A stretch of DNA of 64,000 nt from Aedes albopictus. Its lineage: Eukaryota; Arthropoda; Insecta; Diptera; Culicidae. Positions 1 through 11,153 of the stretch are shown piece by piece (position 1 is the first letter of the stretch; each line of letters opens with the position of its first letter). The position numbers and the translations under genes are program-made. The stretch spans positions 288,606,089 through 288,670,088 of the forward strand of contig NC_085138.1 of the NCBI RefSeq assembly GCF_035046485.1, in the 5' to 3' direction. The notes under the pieces were generated by a model. It was not told where the DNA came from. It worked only from the letters and a program-made list of their open reading frames with translations, and searched no databases.

Positions 1-700
1 ACCATGACACCAGGTCCGCTCCGCAGAAAATATTTTTCAAAACATAAGAAAATTCTTGATTTTTATGTAGAATAGTTTTTTTTTGTCAACCCTCGAGCGA
101 TCGCGCTGTTGTATTTTCTTCAACACGTTGAAAAAATCTCGCTTTTTGTGATCTGCGTCAGCGGGGTGCTAACGGAGGTGGCCAACCGTGCGAGTTACGG
201 AAGGTTAATTTCACATCCAAACCACTGTGCCAACGCGGAATGACGACACCTCTTGGCGAGCGCAATATGATCGCAGCTCCCGGGATTGGCCAAAAGAGCA
301 AAGCACAGGGAAGGGAGTGCCGCCGCGCCGCCGCCGCTATCCGGGTGACACTGTGACGGTATTATTGACGAGAAAGGTGACACTTGCCGTTCTGCTCACA
401 GGCCGCGCTTGTTCGCAAAACCGAGATGAACTGATGTTTGCTGTTTTCAGGCGGATAAACACTTGTGAGCCAGTGAGATGGTTGTTTGATTTCAGCCTGC
501 AGATAAATGTGACATTTCGCGGCAGTCGGGATTGGAACTCGCGAATGGAATGCATAAAAGGGGATTAGCGAGCGATTTGGATCATTTGGAAGACAAAATG
601 GAATCTATGGAATTGAATGATTCGATTTGATTTGAACGGAATTGCACCTTCGAATGTCCCGACTGCTCGTACAAGTATTAGCGGAGAAATGGATGGAAGG
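1..700. other. unique, relatively GC-rich sequence without a supported gene
   Basis: This stretch is less AT-rich than most of the window and contains no repeat that recurs elsewhere here. Reading frames of 60 to 113 codons overlap on both strands, but none shows a recognisable domain or a convincing exon boundary. A short CCG-rich run lies near 318-342. It could be an unannotated exon, an untranslated region or regulatory DNA of a flanking gene; nothing seen decides between these. Confidence 0.5.
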
Positions 701-707
701 TATCGTA

Positions 708-894
708 TGTCTACAAAAAGGGCGACAAGTTGGATTGAGGGAACTACCGCGCGATCACACTAGGGACTGTCCATTAACTACGTAAGGGAATTTCAGCGAG
801 AGAGAGTGCAAGAGAGTTCGTGGGGCAATATCAGGCTGGATTTATGGGTGAACGTGCTACAGCGGACCAGATGTTCGCCATCTAGGATCTTGTA
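708..894 (+). pseudogene. reverse-transcriptase fragment of an RTE-like non-LTR retrotransposon
   Basis: Two short blocks translate to conserved RT segments in register with those of the better-preserved element at 45194-48899. The first (708-765) reads YKKGDKLD-stop-GNYRAITL, matching the region before the RT fingers. The second (about 808-894) reads FVGQYQAGFMGERATADQMFAI, matching the YQAGFIDGRSTTDQIF block there. The sequence between them is short and out of frame, so an internal deletion or rearrangement has joined the blocks. It is a dead scrap with an in-frame stop. The RTE-like assignment comes from similarity to the other copies in this window and from recall of the family. Confidence 0.7.
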
Positions 895-1444
895 CCATTT
901 GGGCAGGTGTACCTATTTTGGGCACTTGCCGCTATAACTGAGTCAATTTCAAACCGATTGATTTGAAATTTTGTACAGAGTTAGGCACGTACAGTACCCA
1001 AGTAACAATTTAAGTTTTATGAATTCCTTCAAGGGTGTAATAAATCAAAAACCATAAAACCCTAGTCAAGACAGTTGTGTTTTCAAAACCTACGCCAAAA
1101 CCTTTTACAGATTAGAATGTGGCTAGTTGGCTCACCCTGGATAATGCTTTGAAGTGTATATCTTCGCATGCCTTGAAAACAAAAATCTCTTACGATTAAT
1201 GCATTGAAAACCATATGGAAACCATATGTAAAACAACATAGCATTTATGACAGCCGTATCAATGCTACTCCATCTAGATGAATGCTATTCTATCCAGAAA
1301 ACACTTTATTGATAAACCATTTAGAATTTATCAAGTTATTGCGGTTTAGAAAAAATATGTCAACAATAAAAAAAGTCTGCACAAAAAAATAAATGAAAAT
1401 GTTATCTGTTGTGCTTTCACATTTTGAGTGGAATATTTATCACA
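895..1444. other. AT-rich spacer with an orphan CCCAAGTAACA end
   Basis: No gene is seen. The stretch around 900-990 resembles one arm of the MITE at 59831-60045 (shared words such as TATAACT, TCAATTT and CCGATTGA). At 998 a CCCAAGTAACA terminus appears with no convincing partner, so it may be a broken element end. Confidence 0.4.
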
Positions 1445-1499
1445 ACTTGAAACTTCGGCGTGCTAACACGGTAACAGTTACCACGCCGAAGTTTCAAGT
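1445..1499. repeat. perfect 18-bp hairpin
   Basis: An 18-bp arm (1445-1462) is repeated exactly in inverse orientation at 1482-1499, leaving a 19-base loop. The loop holds a smaller inverted pair, GTAAC and GTTAC. It could be the remains of a small palindromic MITE. No coding or promoter signal is attached. Confidence 0.85.
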
Positions 1500-2156
1500 G
1501 CCGAGTGAGTTTTACAGTGAAATGTGATGGGAAAGATAGGAAATTTGAAGTGCCCTCACATAAATTATTGTATTTCAATTTTGTTTTTTATTTACAAACA
1601 GGTAAAAGATTTCCAAAAACGAAACAAATATTAAGGATGTGCTGTATTTGCAAATTATAGGAAAAGTCATGCAATTTGTGTTGGGCCGAAAGCTATTTTA
1701 TGCAAAATTTTATATGGAAAAAAAGTTAGAGAAATTGACAAATCAGCCGAAAAGAGTGAAATCAATATGGAGGAATCTCAAAAAATGGTTCTTTCTTGGT
1801 GTGGCTGTTTTGCTTCAATAAAATCACAATGAAGACCATTTTGTGTAAATTTGACATTCATGCATGCCATGTTGTTTTCTTAAATGCCAATCGAAAACTG
1901 GATCGCACTTTTTCAGCTTTTATGGTGACTAAACAACAACCAAAACATATTTTGACAGTTGAAGTGTAGTTTTGCCGATTTTTCTCACATAATCCAGAGA
2001 ACAGCTTTAATCCGTGCTGAACGATCAGTCAAATCTTTGGTGAAATTCTACCGTGATACGAAGGTCTGTCGTCGAGATCGCCCGGATGTATAAAAAACGG
2101 CATCGGAAAGAACCACCGATGATGACATCGCGACGAAAAGAAGTTGCCCCAAGCTG
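1500..2156. other. AT-rich spacer, no gene seen
   Basis: One 60-codon frame (1639-1821) lies in low-complexity AT-rich sequence and lacks any domain. The segment 1990-2156 is more balanced in composition and directly abuts the element at 2157. It appears to continue at 5340 once that element is removed, but I cannot assign it. Confidence 0.4.
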
Positions 2157-2674
2157 CCCAAGTAACAGTCTTGATTCTATTTGGTTTTATTTGTTTTTAT
2201 GATAGTTTTATTAAAGCATTGCATAATCTTTTTGGTCTTATCATAGTTTCTGCTGAGAAGAACTATTCTTCATCAATCTGTGGTTTTAAAAGCATCTTCA
2301 AGAATACTTGGGAATCAGTTCTTAAAACCACAAACACAAAAAGAACAACTGAACTTATTGTCAGTTTTAAAATGCTCTTGTAGTTACATATCTTCAAATA
2401 ACCATACTTGAGCAAGAGTAACTGTTCTCGAGTGAGAACAGTTTCGCAAATGAAAACAAAAACTCAGATTCTGACTGTCATCAATTCATTATCAAAAATC
2501 CGTCCAGAAAACTGACCCTGAAGCAGCTCAGTACCTAACTCCTCCGGTTTCAGCAGCCAAAAGAAGATTGGTTTGGTCTTTGCGCGTCCTTTTCCGTGCA
2601 AACGGTGATAAATTCATAGGACTGCAGACAAGGATGAATATTTTGAAAATCCACTTCTACTAACTTGTTGGAAA

Positions 2675-2842
2675 GGGACTGTTCATAAACCACGTAGACA
2701 AGAATTTGACCATCAAAGACCACCCCCTCCCTCCTCGAAGACTTTTGACCACACAAAAATTTTAAAATTTGTATGGAGCGTAGACTTTGGCCCGACCCCC
2801 CCCCCTCCACCCAAAAAGTCTACGTGATTTATGAACGGCCCC
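2675..2842. mobile_element. hairpin MITE, GGG(G)CTGTYCATAAA termini
   Basis: The ends are inverted versions of one another (GGGACTGTTCATAAACCACG at left, its inverse with a few changes at right) and AAA flanks both sides, suggesting a 3-bp duplication. The middle carries long C runs. Related copies lie at 7696-7863, 37821-38069, 39642-39801 and 60246-60414. It is nested in the 2157-5339 element. Confidence 0.8.
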
Positions 2843-2951
2843 AAACGCTGACCGGAGGAACTTCCGGCACCTGCTCCCGGTTGGCAGCGCAACCGGGCTA
2901 CTGCTGAAGTTTGTTGGACCAGAAAGCCTAATGCAAAGCCGGTTCAGATTA

Positions 2952-3628
2952 CACTAGTTTACAAAATAAAACGAAAGTCGTGAACTTCCGTCAACGACCA
3001 AAATTTTTGAAGCATAATTTAGCGCTGATTTCGAAACCGTGCTTCAAAAAATTTTAAGTAGAACAGTTTTTAAGTTTTAGCTCAATATCGAGTTTTACAA
3101 CTTTTTAAAATATGGAATTTAATAAAATTAAAAAATCTTGCGTGTTGTTTAACCAAATTTAAATCTTTTTCCATAAATTAAAAGCTGAATATAATACAAT
3201 TCGATCATCTGAATGCAGGTTTTGCGTCAGATTGATGAAATTCAAGATATTAGCTAGTTTTGGGGACGATCTCGTTAAATTTTAGCAAATTTTCCAAAAA
3301 TATATGAAGAAATGTATTTTTTTCAATAAGAGAAAAACAATTTAAAAATTCTTTCTCGACGTTTATTTGACATATCATATGTAGGCGAGTTACAGTAAAA
3401 AATTCAGCTCAATCGGAGCATTGATTACGGAGAATGAGATGTGTGACGTGAGCGACGTTGTTTAAAAATAGAACAAAAATCGATTTCAAATCATCAACCT
3501 TGTATGGAAAGTCGAAAAAAATTCCGCTCTACTGTAATTTTTTTCCTTTGCGTTTTCGAACTCAGGGCATGATCCTACACCAAAAACGATCATCAGCTTA
3601 CCGAGTTCAAAAATGCTGTAAACTAGTG
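2952..3628 (+). mobile_element. Harbinger/PIF-type MITE, copy 1
   Basis: The element is 677 bp and begins and ends with CACTAGTTTACA in inverted orientation. It is flanked by TTA on both sides (2949-2951 and 3629-3631). A TWA trinucleotide duplication is the hallmark of the PIF/Harbinger superfamily. No transposase is encoded; short frames here are incidental. It is one of three copies in the window, and is inverted relative to copy 2, 764 bp away. Confidence 0.85.
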
Positions 3629-4392
3629 TTATTTTATTAAAAACTTCACCGCTGGGAATGGAATTAATTTGTTTGTTTACTATTTGGTAGACAAAATTTA
3701 TGACGTTCTTGGCCGAGTTAGCATAAATCCGCATCTTGAACGTCTTAAACCGGAGTACTCTTGAGTAAAACTTCTTACCCTTGGTGAAGTTGAAATAAAT
3801 TTAAGACGATTTTATGGTGTTTTGATGAAGAACATTATAAATCTGAGTACTCTCGAGTTACACTTTTTACTCTTGTTTGAGTTGAAAGAGATTTAAGACA
3901 ATCTTATGGTGAGGTTGATTAAAACCACAATGGCGTGTTATAGTCTATTTTACGAAACGACAACAGTGTTGATATTGATATTAACACTCACGGGCTTGGG
4001 CGCGACCTCCTGTCAAATTTTCATTCATGAAATTAGCGATCAGCTGATCCGAAACGTCTCGTAAAATGGCTCATTGTCTTTCAACCGCAGCCATGTTGTG
4101 AAAATGTATGGATTCTGGATATTTCACCGTCTCCACTATCTGAATTAATTATGTTGAATATTCTATTATCGAATAATTATTGAGGCGCTTTGCAATTTTC
4201 GGAAGTTTCATGTAGCATACCAACAGTGTATTTATTATTGCACATGAAATGCTGTTAGATATCGGGAATATTCTTAATCATTATTTGCCATAAGACCAGG
4301 GTTTAACATGAAATTATTTCCATGATTATTTGCGAAAAATATAGATGCATTCTCCATCATAAGTGCTACAAGAAAAACCGAATAATAAATAA

Positions 4393-5069
4393 CACTAGTT
4401 TACAGCATTTTTGAACTCGGTAAGCTGATAATCATTTTTGGTGTAGAATCATGCCCTGAGTTCGAAAACGCGAAAGAAAAAAATTACAGTAGAGCGGAAA
4501 TTTTTTCGACTTTCCATACAAGGTTGATGATTTGAAATCGATTTTTGTTCTATTTTTAAGCAAAGTCGCTCACTTCAAACATCTCATTCTCCGTAATCAA
4601 TGCTCCGATTGAGCTGAAATTTTTACTGTATCTCGCCTACATATGGTATGTTAAATAAACGTCGAGAGAGAATTTTTAAGTTGTTTTTTTCTTATTGAAA
4701 AAAATACATTTCTTCATAAAATTTTGGGAATTTTGCTAAAATTTAAGAAGATCGTCCCTAAAACTCGCCAATATCTTGAATTTCATCAATCTGACGCAAA
4801 ACCTGCATTCAGATGATCGAATGGTATTGTATTCAGCTTTTAATTTATGGAAAAAGATTTGGAATTGGTTGAACAAAATGCAATATATTTGAATTTTAGT
4901 AAATTACATATTTTGAAAAGTTGCAAAACTCGATATTGAGCTAAAACTTAAAAACTGTTCTACTTAAAATTTTTTGAAGGTCGGCTTCGAAATCAGCACT
5001 AAATTTTGCTTCAAAAATTTTGGTCGTTGACAGAAGTTCAAGACTTTCGTTTTATTTTGTAAACTTGTG
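4393..5069 (-). mobile_element. Harbinger/PIF-type MITE, copy 2 (inverted)
   Basis: The element is 677 bp, the same length as copy 1, and is its inverse along the whole length with scattered substitutions. It is flanked by TAA on both sides (4390-4392 and 5070-5072). The right terminus carries one substitution (ACTTGTG in place of ACTAGTG). Different flanking trinucleotides from copy 1 indicate an independent insertion and not an inverted duplication of one locus. Confidence 0.85.
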
Positions 5070-5339
5070 TAATCGTTTTATGACATTCTTGAGGATATCT
5101 ACAAGTAGAAACCAATTCACCTTGAGAACATCTTGTGAGAGTGTAATAAGTTTTAAGTCATTCTTAAAATCTACTCTTCAACACCGTCTCTAGAATGGGC
5201 CTGGGCCTCCTTAGACTTACGGAAGCTTTATCGTTATTTTATCGTCCTCATGCAGAGCTGTTGGATTTATACCCGGTTTTAAGGAATATGTGTTGAAGAA
5301 TTCTTGGAGAGCATTATAAAATCAATTTTGTTACTTGGG

Positions 5340-5961
5340 TGGTGTCTACTGGGCTGGAATGAGTGCGACAAATTTTAGGAAAAGCGGCACTAAATCTAGC
5401 AAATATTAAAGAGGCTCGTGAATGTTGATTATGATGGACATAATATGTATTTGTAGCTAACAATGTACAGCCACACTATTGCTTTCAGCATTGCGGTGTA
5501 TCACGATAACACGAAAACGTCACGAGCAAGTATGGCGAAGAATATTTTTCACCGATAAGTGCCAATAAACCAACCGCAATAAGGAAAAAGATAACCGTGT
5601 TAAGTACTGTTCCTTTGAATTCCTCTAAGAATTTGCATTCTTTGACAGATACGTATTTCGACCTCAACTGTAAGGTCGTCTTCAGTGTCTTGTACTTGAC
5701 TCGACTCGAGTAGTGATGACAGAGATATGTTTAAAGGTGTTTTTTTGAAATGTTTGGTTTTGGCATAATTGAAATTATCTCGGACGCACCCGGAAGTACG
5801 TCATTTCCCGAAACCCATTCGTGTACTTTCGTGACTACACAGCTACGTTGGATAACTTGAACGATAGCCGTGCTGCCTTCTCTTTCCCACCTTATCAAGA
5901 AAACAAATGGCCTCGACCCAAGGAATCGTTTGCACTTCATTAAGTGCTCGTTTGCCTACTG
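5340..5961. other. spacer, no gene seen apart from a dispersed repeat
   Basis: The only recognisable part is the segment 5585-5711, which recurs inverted near 35950-36080. A 69-codon minus-strand frame (5731-5940) has no domain that I recognise. Confidence 0.4.
5585..5711 (-). repeat. dispersed repeat, inverted copy of 35950-36080
   Basis: Read on the minus strand, the segment contains GACACTGAAGACGACCTTAC followed by GAGGTCGAAATACGTATC and a match through the words TCAAAGGAACAGTACTTAA. The same order is found on the plus strand at 35950-36080. It has no terminal repeats of its own, so it is probably a fragment of a longer family. Confidence 0.7.
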
Positions 5962-6989
5962 TAAGACCAAGCCCACTCATGGGCTCAATCAAGCGTTTTA
6001 ACGTTAAGTAGAGCCCCGAACAAAGAAGTGAACCGCACCGGTCGCTGCTAAGTAGGGCTCGAAAGCGAAAAGTTTACGTACGGTTCGTAGCAGGGCTTAG
6101 AATATAGAGACACGCAAAGTACGGTCTCTATCCGTAGGCTCGTGCGCTCTCTCGCGTTTAGCTCTCTGGGTAGCGTAAAGAGGAGACGAAAGAACATGAG
6201 TATGGATTTGTTGCTAGGTATATAGTTTCTGAAGAATGATTTTCTTGTTTTGTATAGGTAGGAATTTATTTTAGTTTGCATCAAATATTTAAAACTTTTA
6301 TTTTTGCTTGCTTTGAAATTTTCAACCAAACAATATCATCGATCGTTACACGAACAACACAACAAATTGTCTGACATACAATTGTGGATATAGTGACAAT
6401 ACAAACGCAGAAAAATAATAGGCTTAAATTGACAAGCTTTGCTTAAGTATCTTATGAACAAAGTTTTCCCTTTTTCGCCAATTTTAGGATCATGCATAAC
6501 GAAAATGTATTGATTTTCTTATAAAAATAGTTACGATTGTTCATAATCACACCTTTAGTTTTTGATTCGGCCGATCGTTTCGAAACTAATATTTGAAGAA
6601 ATGTATAGTGATTCAGTGAGTTTTGCTGTTTTAACACGTACATGTTTGAGCCGGGGTTTCTACGCAGCAAGTAAAGTTTAGTTTCGCACATTTAGACAAA
6701 TGTCCAAATAAATAACTCGCGAAGTTCGTTCCGACAAGTTCCAAAATTATCGCCATCCGTAGCAGATTCCGGTGAGAAGATGTGCGTATTTTCTAACACG
6801 GAAAGATACCATTTGACGGTAATAAGTGACCACAAGGTTTTCTTTCTTCACTTTCCGGGCTGAGATCCCCCACTTTGAAAGAGCTGTGCCTCGCTTTTCG
6901 TTTTGTCGTAAATATTTCGAAAAAGGCAAAGGAGTTTTGGTTTGATTGCTGTTTTTGAAAATGGTGGTCGTCAGTGGGTGGTTTATCTA

Positions 6990-7293
6990 TCTATATATAT
7001 ATAAAAATGAGTTTGAAGTTCCTTTGAGGCAACAAAACTCAGGAACGGCTGAACCGATCAGGCAGACCCTTGAACTGTTTGATTCGTATTCATGGTGGCT
7101 GTGTTTATATGTATACAAAGTTACAAAAATCAACTAGAAAAGTAACAACATCGATAAAGTACTGATTTTCCATGAGCTGAGAAGGAAATCAATACGACCG
7201 AAATTAAATCAATCTAGAGTGCGGTGCTATTTTGAACTCAACAGTTGTCAAACTACCACAAGACGGCAAGACAAAGTTTGCCGGGACAGCTAG
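6990..7293 (+). mobile_element. non-autonomous Helitron
   Basis: The 5' end is TC followed by TATATATATATAAAAATGAG and the 3' end is CTAG. The element sits between A (6989) and T (7294), with no target duplication, as Helitrons do. A 6-bp hairpin, CGGCAA and TTGCCG with an 8-base loop (7264-7283), lies six bases upstream of CTAG. These are the standard structural marks of the family. It is 304 bp and encodes no Rep/helicase. The exact 5' end could be four bases further left, where a second TC occurs. Confidence 0.75.
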
Positions 7294-7695
7294 TTAAACT
7301 AGTAGTTAAATATCAATTTAAAAATATAAATTAAATAAACGAGACATTAGGAAGAAAGTGTGCTAAATGGGTAACCTCACCCTAGTAGAAGCAATAAGGC
7401 AAAGTAGAAAAAAAATCTGCGAAGACCCCATGCGAATAACACCGATCATACAGAATACGAGGTTCGACATTAGATCTATAAAAACAACCCAACAATAGGG
7501 GAGATCTTTCCAATATTACACATTTATTCACAGCTCTTTTATCCACATTTTCATATATTTAAAACATATTCATCAACATGTTATCTGGATCGTTTGGTAC
7601 AATATGTCCACGCATCCTTCCTCCCCTGTAAATTCGAGAAGTACCTTGTCGAAAGAAAATATTCTGTACTCCAAGTATTTCGAAGAATCATCTTT

Positions 7696-7863
7696 GGGGC
7701 TGTCCATAAACTACATGGTCTGGAGGGGGGGGGGCTTCGGCCAATGACCATTTTGTATGAACTAATAAAAAAATTTGTATGGACTAATGACCACGCAGGG
7801 GGGAGGGGGGGGGGGGGGATTGAAAAGTCCCAAAAAATGACCACGTGGTTTATGGACAGCCCC
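7696..7863. mobile_element. hairpin MITE, GGGGCTGTCCATAAA termini
   Basis: GGGGCTGTCCATAAACYACRTGGTC at the left end is mirrored at the right end. TTT lies directly outside both ends (7693-7695, 7864-7866). The centre has two long G runs. Open frames on both strands across it (up to 126 codons) result from the palindrome and are not genes. Confidence 0.85.
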
Positions 7864-8087
7864 TTTGCGCGTAAATACAACGCAGTAGATCTGGCCGCTC
7901 TGATGCATGTGTCATATCTATGATATGCTGCAAGCATCAATATTGAAAAGAAAAGTAACACGGGGTGATTCCAGGGTGATTCCGTACTGGCTGCGTATGT
8001 ATAAGATTAGATAAGAGTAGTTACGATTTTTCAAAGATGCTTTGACTGTACCTAACTCAATTCAGATATCATAGAAACACTTCAGTA

Positions 8088-8106
8088 TTTTTTTTTTTTT
8101 TTTTTT
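8088..8106. repeat. T tract
   Basis: A run of about 19 T residues occurs in AT-rich spacer. It could be the poly(A) of a minus-strand retroposed sequence, but no target duplication or body is recognisable next to it. Confidence 0.6.
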
Positions 8107-8966
8107 GAAATAACAAACTTTAATCATACCGATAAAAATCTAAAAAAATGTAGTCGAGCTGCCAAGTTTCATCAATTAAAATAGGCGGTGTGTAGGACTG
8201 CCATATTGTAGGTCCTCGTTATAGAAAAAGCAAGGTGTTGGATGTTAAAATACAACAATTGTTGTATGAAGTGCCAAAAAGGAGAGTGGGCTCATTATGT
8301 ACTTTGACAAATACGCAGTCTACTTCAAGCGCATAGAATCTGCTTCCAACAAAATATTCATATACCAGTATCCAAAGGATCGCAATATATATTAAGATTT
8401 CCGATTGATGCTTTGTAACTAAAAGGTTGTGACTGAGTATAGAATAAGCTGAAGTTAAAATACACGTTAATGAAAAAAGGTTGCGCAAACTTATCGCAGA
8501 ATGTTAGAAGACAGCTTCTACTATGACCAGGATTCAAGAATCTTGACCTACGTGAAGTTGTAAAGGAGACAACTACGTTATAAATGTGTTGGAAATGCAA
8601 GGGATGTAATTATTCAATAAACCTAATTATTAAAAAGGATGCTCAAAATCTCAAATTCAGATAATTGGATATCGAAGAGATGCATATTATTTTAGATAAA
8701 AATTCAACCTACAAGTCATACAGTAAGCAACAAACACATAATTTAAAAAAAGATTGCTTGAATTCCGGGATTAAATACATACAGTCATAAATTATTGAGA
8801 AAATAATATCTTCAAACGCACCAAAACTGGTACAAATATCCAAGGGAATTATTTATTTGAGTTCAATTTTTACTAACTGTTTTCAGTCTTATCCAAAACC
8901 CCTTCTTTCAAAATATGAGCACAGATTATTATACTGAATAAGATTTGCAATAACACCATAGAAATA

Positions 8967-9163
8967 CAGTCAGGTCTTTTTTTACGCGGTTTTGATTTAC
9001 GCGGCCGCGTAAATGAAAACTCCATACAAAAAAAAATTTCATCGTCTTGTTTTTGCGTGATTCGTCGAGAAATGGTGAGACTTTTTTTACGCGGTTTTTC
9101 GAATTTTGAACTGAGTTTTTTTTTACGCGGTACGTATCCCCCGCGTAAAAAAAAACCTGACTG
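8967..9163. mobile_element. TA-flanked MITE with CAGTCAGG termini (Tc1/mariner-pogo type)
   Basis: The element is 197 bp. The ends read CAGTCAGGT and its inverse, each followed inward by a T or A run and ACGCGG or CCGCGT. TA flanks both sides (8965-8966, 9164-9165). TA duplication with CAGT-starting ends is usual for pogo-like members of the Tc1/mariner group. An internal palindrome, ACGCGGCCGCGT, lies at 8999-9010. It is non-coding. Confidence 0.85.
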
Positions 9164-9370
9164 TACACAAAATATTGCGATGATTTACAGAAGTGCAAAA
9201 AACCGATGGTACGGACAGAATAGAGACCGGTGCGCAAAGGCGACCGATCATTATTTTACTCACATGGAAACGAACGACCGGTGCGAAAATGGGTGGATAA
9301 CGAAATTAAAAATCGTTAACGACGTGCTGTTGCGTGTGTAGTATGAAGCCCACGAGTGGGCTTGGTCTAA

Positions 9371-10228
9371 GGGACTAAATACAATTCGAATTCATTAAAG
9401 GGAATTCTTTTATTCTTACAATCTATTTCAGTTCAATTATTAACATGCTATATTTACAATAGTTATTTATGCAACAAGTTGCAAAATGATCGAGTTTTGC
9501 AACGAGTTGCATACAAAGTTTTTTGTAATTGCAAAAAATACCCATCCAGTAAAATCTTTGATATAATCTTACTACATGTACATGTTTCAACTTGCCCCGG
9601 TGTACCTTATTTCGAAAAAAAAAATGTTTTTAGATGATTGTTTCTCTTTGTTAATCACTTTCACGCTAATAAACGCATTGTTTCCATGAATAACCAAGTC
9701 GCTCCGATTAACTCAATGTTTGTCACAAACGATCAAACATAGCACACGTCTGAGTGAGTTGATCGGTCGTGTGGTCTGGTTTGACCAACCGTTTGACTAG
9801 TACGTTGCATTCACAAATTTCAGATTATTCTGACAGTTCCGCATAGGTACGTAAGAAAAAGGCAGCAAAATGACTCGTGAATTGTAAAACAAAATCCTTC
9901 AGGTTATGGGAAATGGCAACGACAAAACTGTGTTTATTGCAAAAAAATGTCTGCCTCTTGAAAAAAAAAACCTGCGGTTGAGCCTCAAGATGAGTAGATC
10001 AGTGTGTCTGTAGATTGACGGCCTTATGTTCGAAAAGATAACATTAAGGGCTTGTTCACAAATGTCATAACGCTAGAGGGGGTGGGTGGGTATCCTTCAC
10101 GGTGTTACAGCACAAACAGTAAAAGTTGTCGCCGCATACAAAGTTACAAAGGGGTGGGTGAGTGTCAGGAAAGACCAATTTTGGCGTTATGCAATTTGTG
10201 AATGAAACCTTATGTGCATTGGAAAATA
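9371..10228. other. spacer with one candidate small MITE (about 10047-10209)
   Basis: No gene is seen. At 10047 the sequence AGGGCTTGTTCACAAATGTC is loosely mirrored by a segment ending near 10209, with G-rich blocks between. This resembles the hairpin MITE family at 7696 but is more diverged. A word at 9463-9540 (AGTTATTTATGCAAC, AGTTGCAAAA) recurs near 59525-59560, so both may be parts of one family. Confidence 0.4.
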
Positions 10229-11138
10229 GGGTAAAAAATATAATTTGGACATGTATATAATTTGGACATGCACGGCGATGTATGCCTTGTTCCGGAGAGC
10301 TAATAAAAGTAGATACTTCTCAATATCGATTATTGGATCAAATAGACCCTATTTTGATGACTTACGTTGAAAATATGCTTAACAATTAAGAATTTACTTC
10401 AAAATTATCGAAAATGTAAATTATTTCTCTGAAACCCCTCAAATGCACAGGTATGCAAGACGACATACGCTTCATAGTCACATTCAATATTCACCTCAAA
10501 ATGGTTAAATTAATAATTGTAAGAAATTTAAAAGTCTTTTTGCAATGAAAAATGTTCAATAAAGAAGCATTAGGCAGCCAATCTCTTAACATTCATCTAG
10601 AACGCTTAAACTAGGAGGTGTCCAAAATACATTGCATGGTTTCTACTGTTAATATATTTTGGTCATCTGACGAACTGCATGGGAAGGCCGTGCGATTGCA
10701 TACTTGGAGGCGTATTCTGTGGGTCTGGCGATATTTCCTCGATTTTAACAAAAACTGTAATAGTTATTAAAATAGATGCCTGTTTAGCGGAGAAATTTGA
10801 TTATTTGTAAGAAAATATTTGTTAATTTATGCAACTTCCATGATTTAGCAGTATTCATGGCTAAACATTGAGATAATTGCCTTGTCCAAATTATATATAC
10901 CTGAGGGTGTCCAAAACATATATTCGGTGTCCAAAATGCAATTCATACAAGCGATCGGAAATTGTGATTTTCTCAGTTTAAAATGCTTTCGTTAAGGTTT
11001 TTGTCACCAGGAACGCAAAGTACAATCATATTACAAGCGTATTAGTAACTTTGCAAAATAATCAATTGCTTTCTAAGGAAGCTAGGGGACGATTTTTTCA
11101 ACGTTGTCCTCAGCCTGTCCAAAATACATGAATTACCC
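10229..11138 (+). mobile_element. GGGTAA-ended MITE, left copy of a head-to-head pair
   Basis: The element is 910 bp and is bounded by TA on both sides (10227-10228, 11139-11140). The left end GGGTAAAAAATATAATTTGG and the right end, inverse of GGGTAATTCATGTATTTTGG, are imperfect terminal inverted repeats. The word TATAATTTGGACATG is duplicated at the left end (10237-10271). The sequence lies inverted relative to 11154-13011, and only 15 bp separate the two copies. It is non-coding. Confidence 0.8.
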
Positions 11139-11153
11139 TATGTTCAACGAGTA

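Larger units (their letters stand above)
2157..5339. mobile_element. CCCAAGTAACA-ended element with 2-bp (TG) target duplication
   Basis: The left end reads CCCAAGTAACA and the right end is its inverse. The subterminal bases also match (TTGATT then TAT on each side). The dinucleotide TG lies immediately outside both ends (2155-2156 and 5340-5341), as expected for a 2-bp target duplication. The element is 3,183 bp but contains three younger insertions (2675-2842, 2952-3628, 4393-5069), so its own sequence is about 1.66 kb. It has no transposase frame and is therefore non-autonomous. The same termini recur at 21565-21731, 42591-44406 and 62319-64000. Superfamily is not assigned. Confidence 0.65.
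5962..9370. mobile_element. candidate 3.4-kb element with 24-bp terminal inverted repeats
   Basis: The sequence at 5962-5985 (TAAGACCAAGCCCACT then CATGGGCT) returns inverted at 9347-9370 with one substitution and one gap. Sequence just inside both ends is rich in ACCGGTGCG or its inverse, which suggests matching subterminal regions. No clear target duplication is visible. The interior contains a Helitron, a hairpin MITE, a TA MITE and AT-rich filler, and no transposase frame. The two ends could also belong to separate fragments. Confidence 0.45.

Noticed and set aside
998..1010. CCCAAGTAACA end as the left boundary of an element ending at 5339
   Set aside because: The end at 2157 matches 5339 better in subterminal sequence and has the matching TG flank; 998 is left as an orphan.
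7581..7961. Opposed 126- and 109-codon frames
   Set aside because: They lie across a palindromic MITE (7696-7863), and their proline or glycine runs come from its G tracts.
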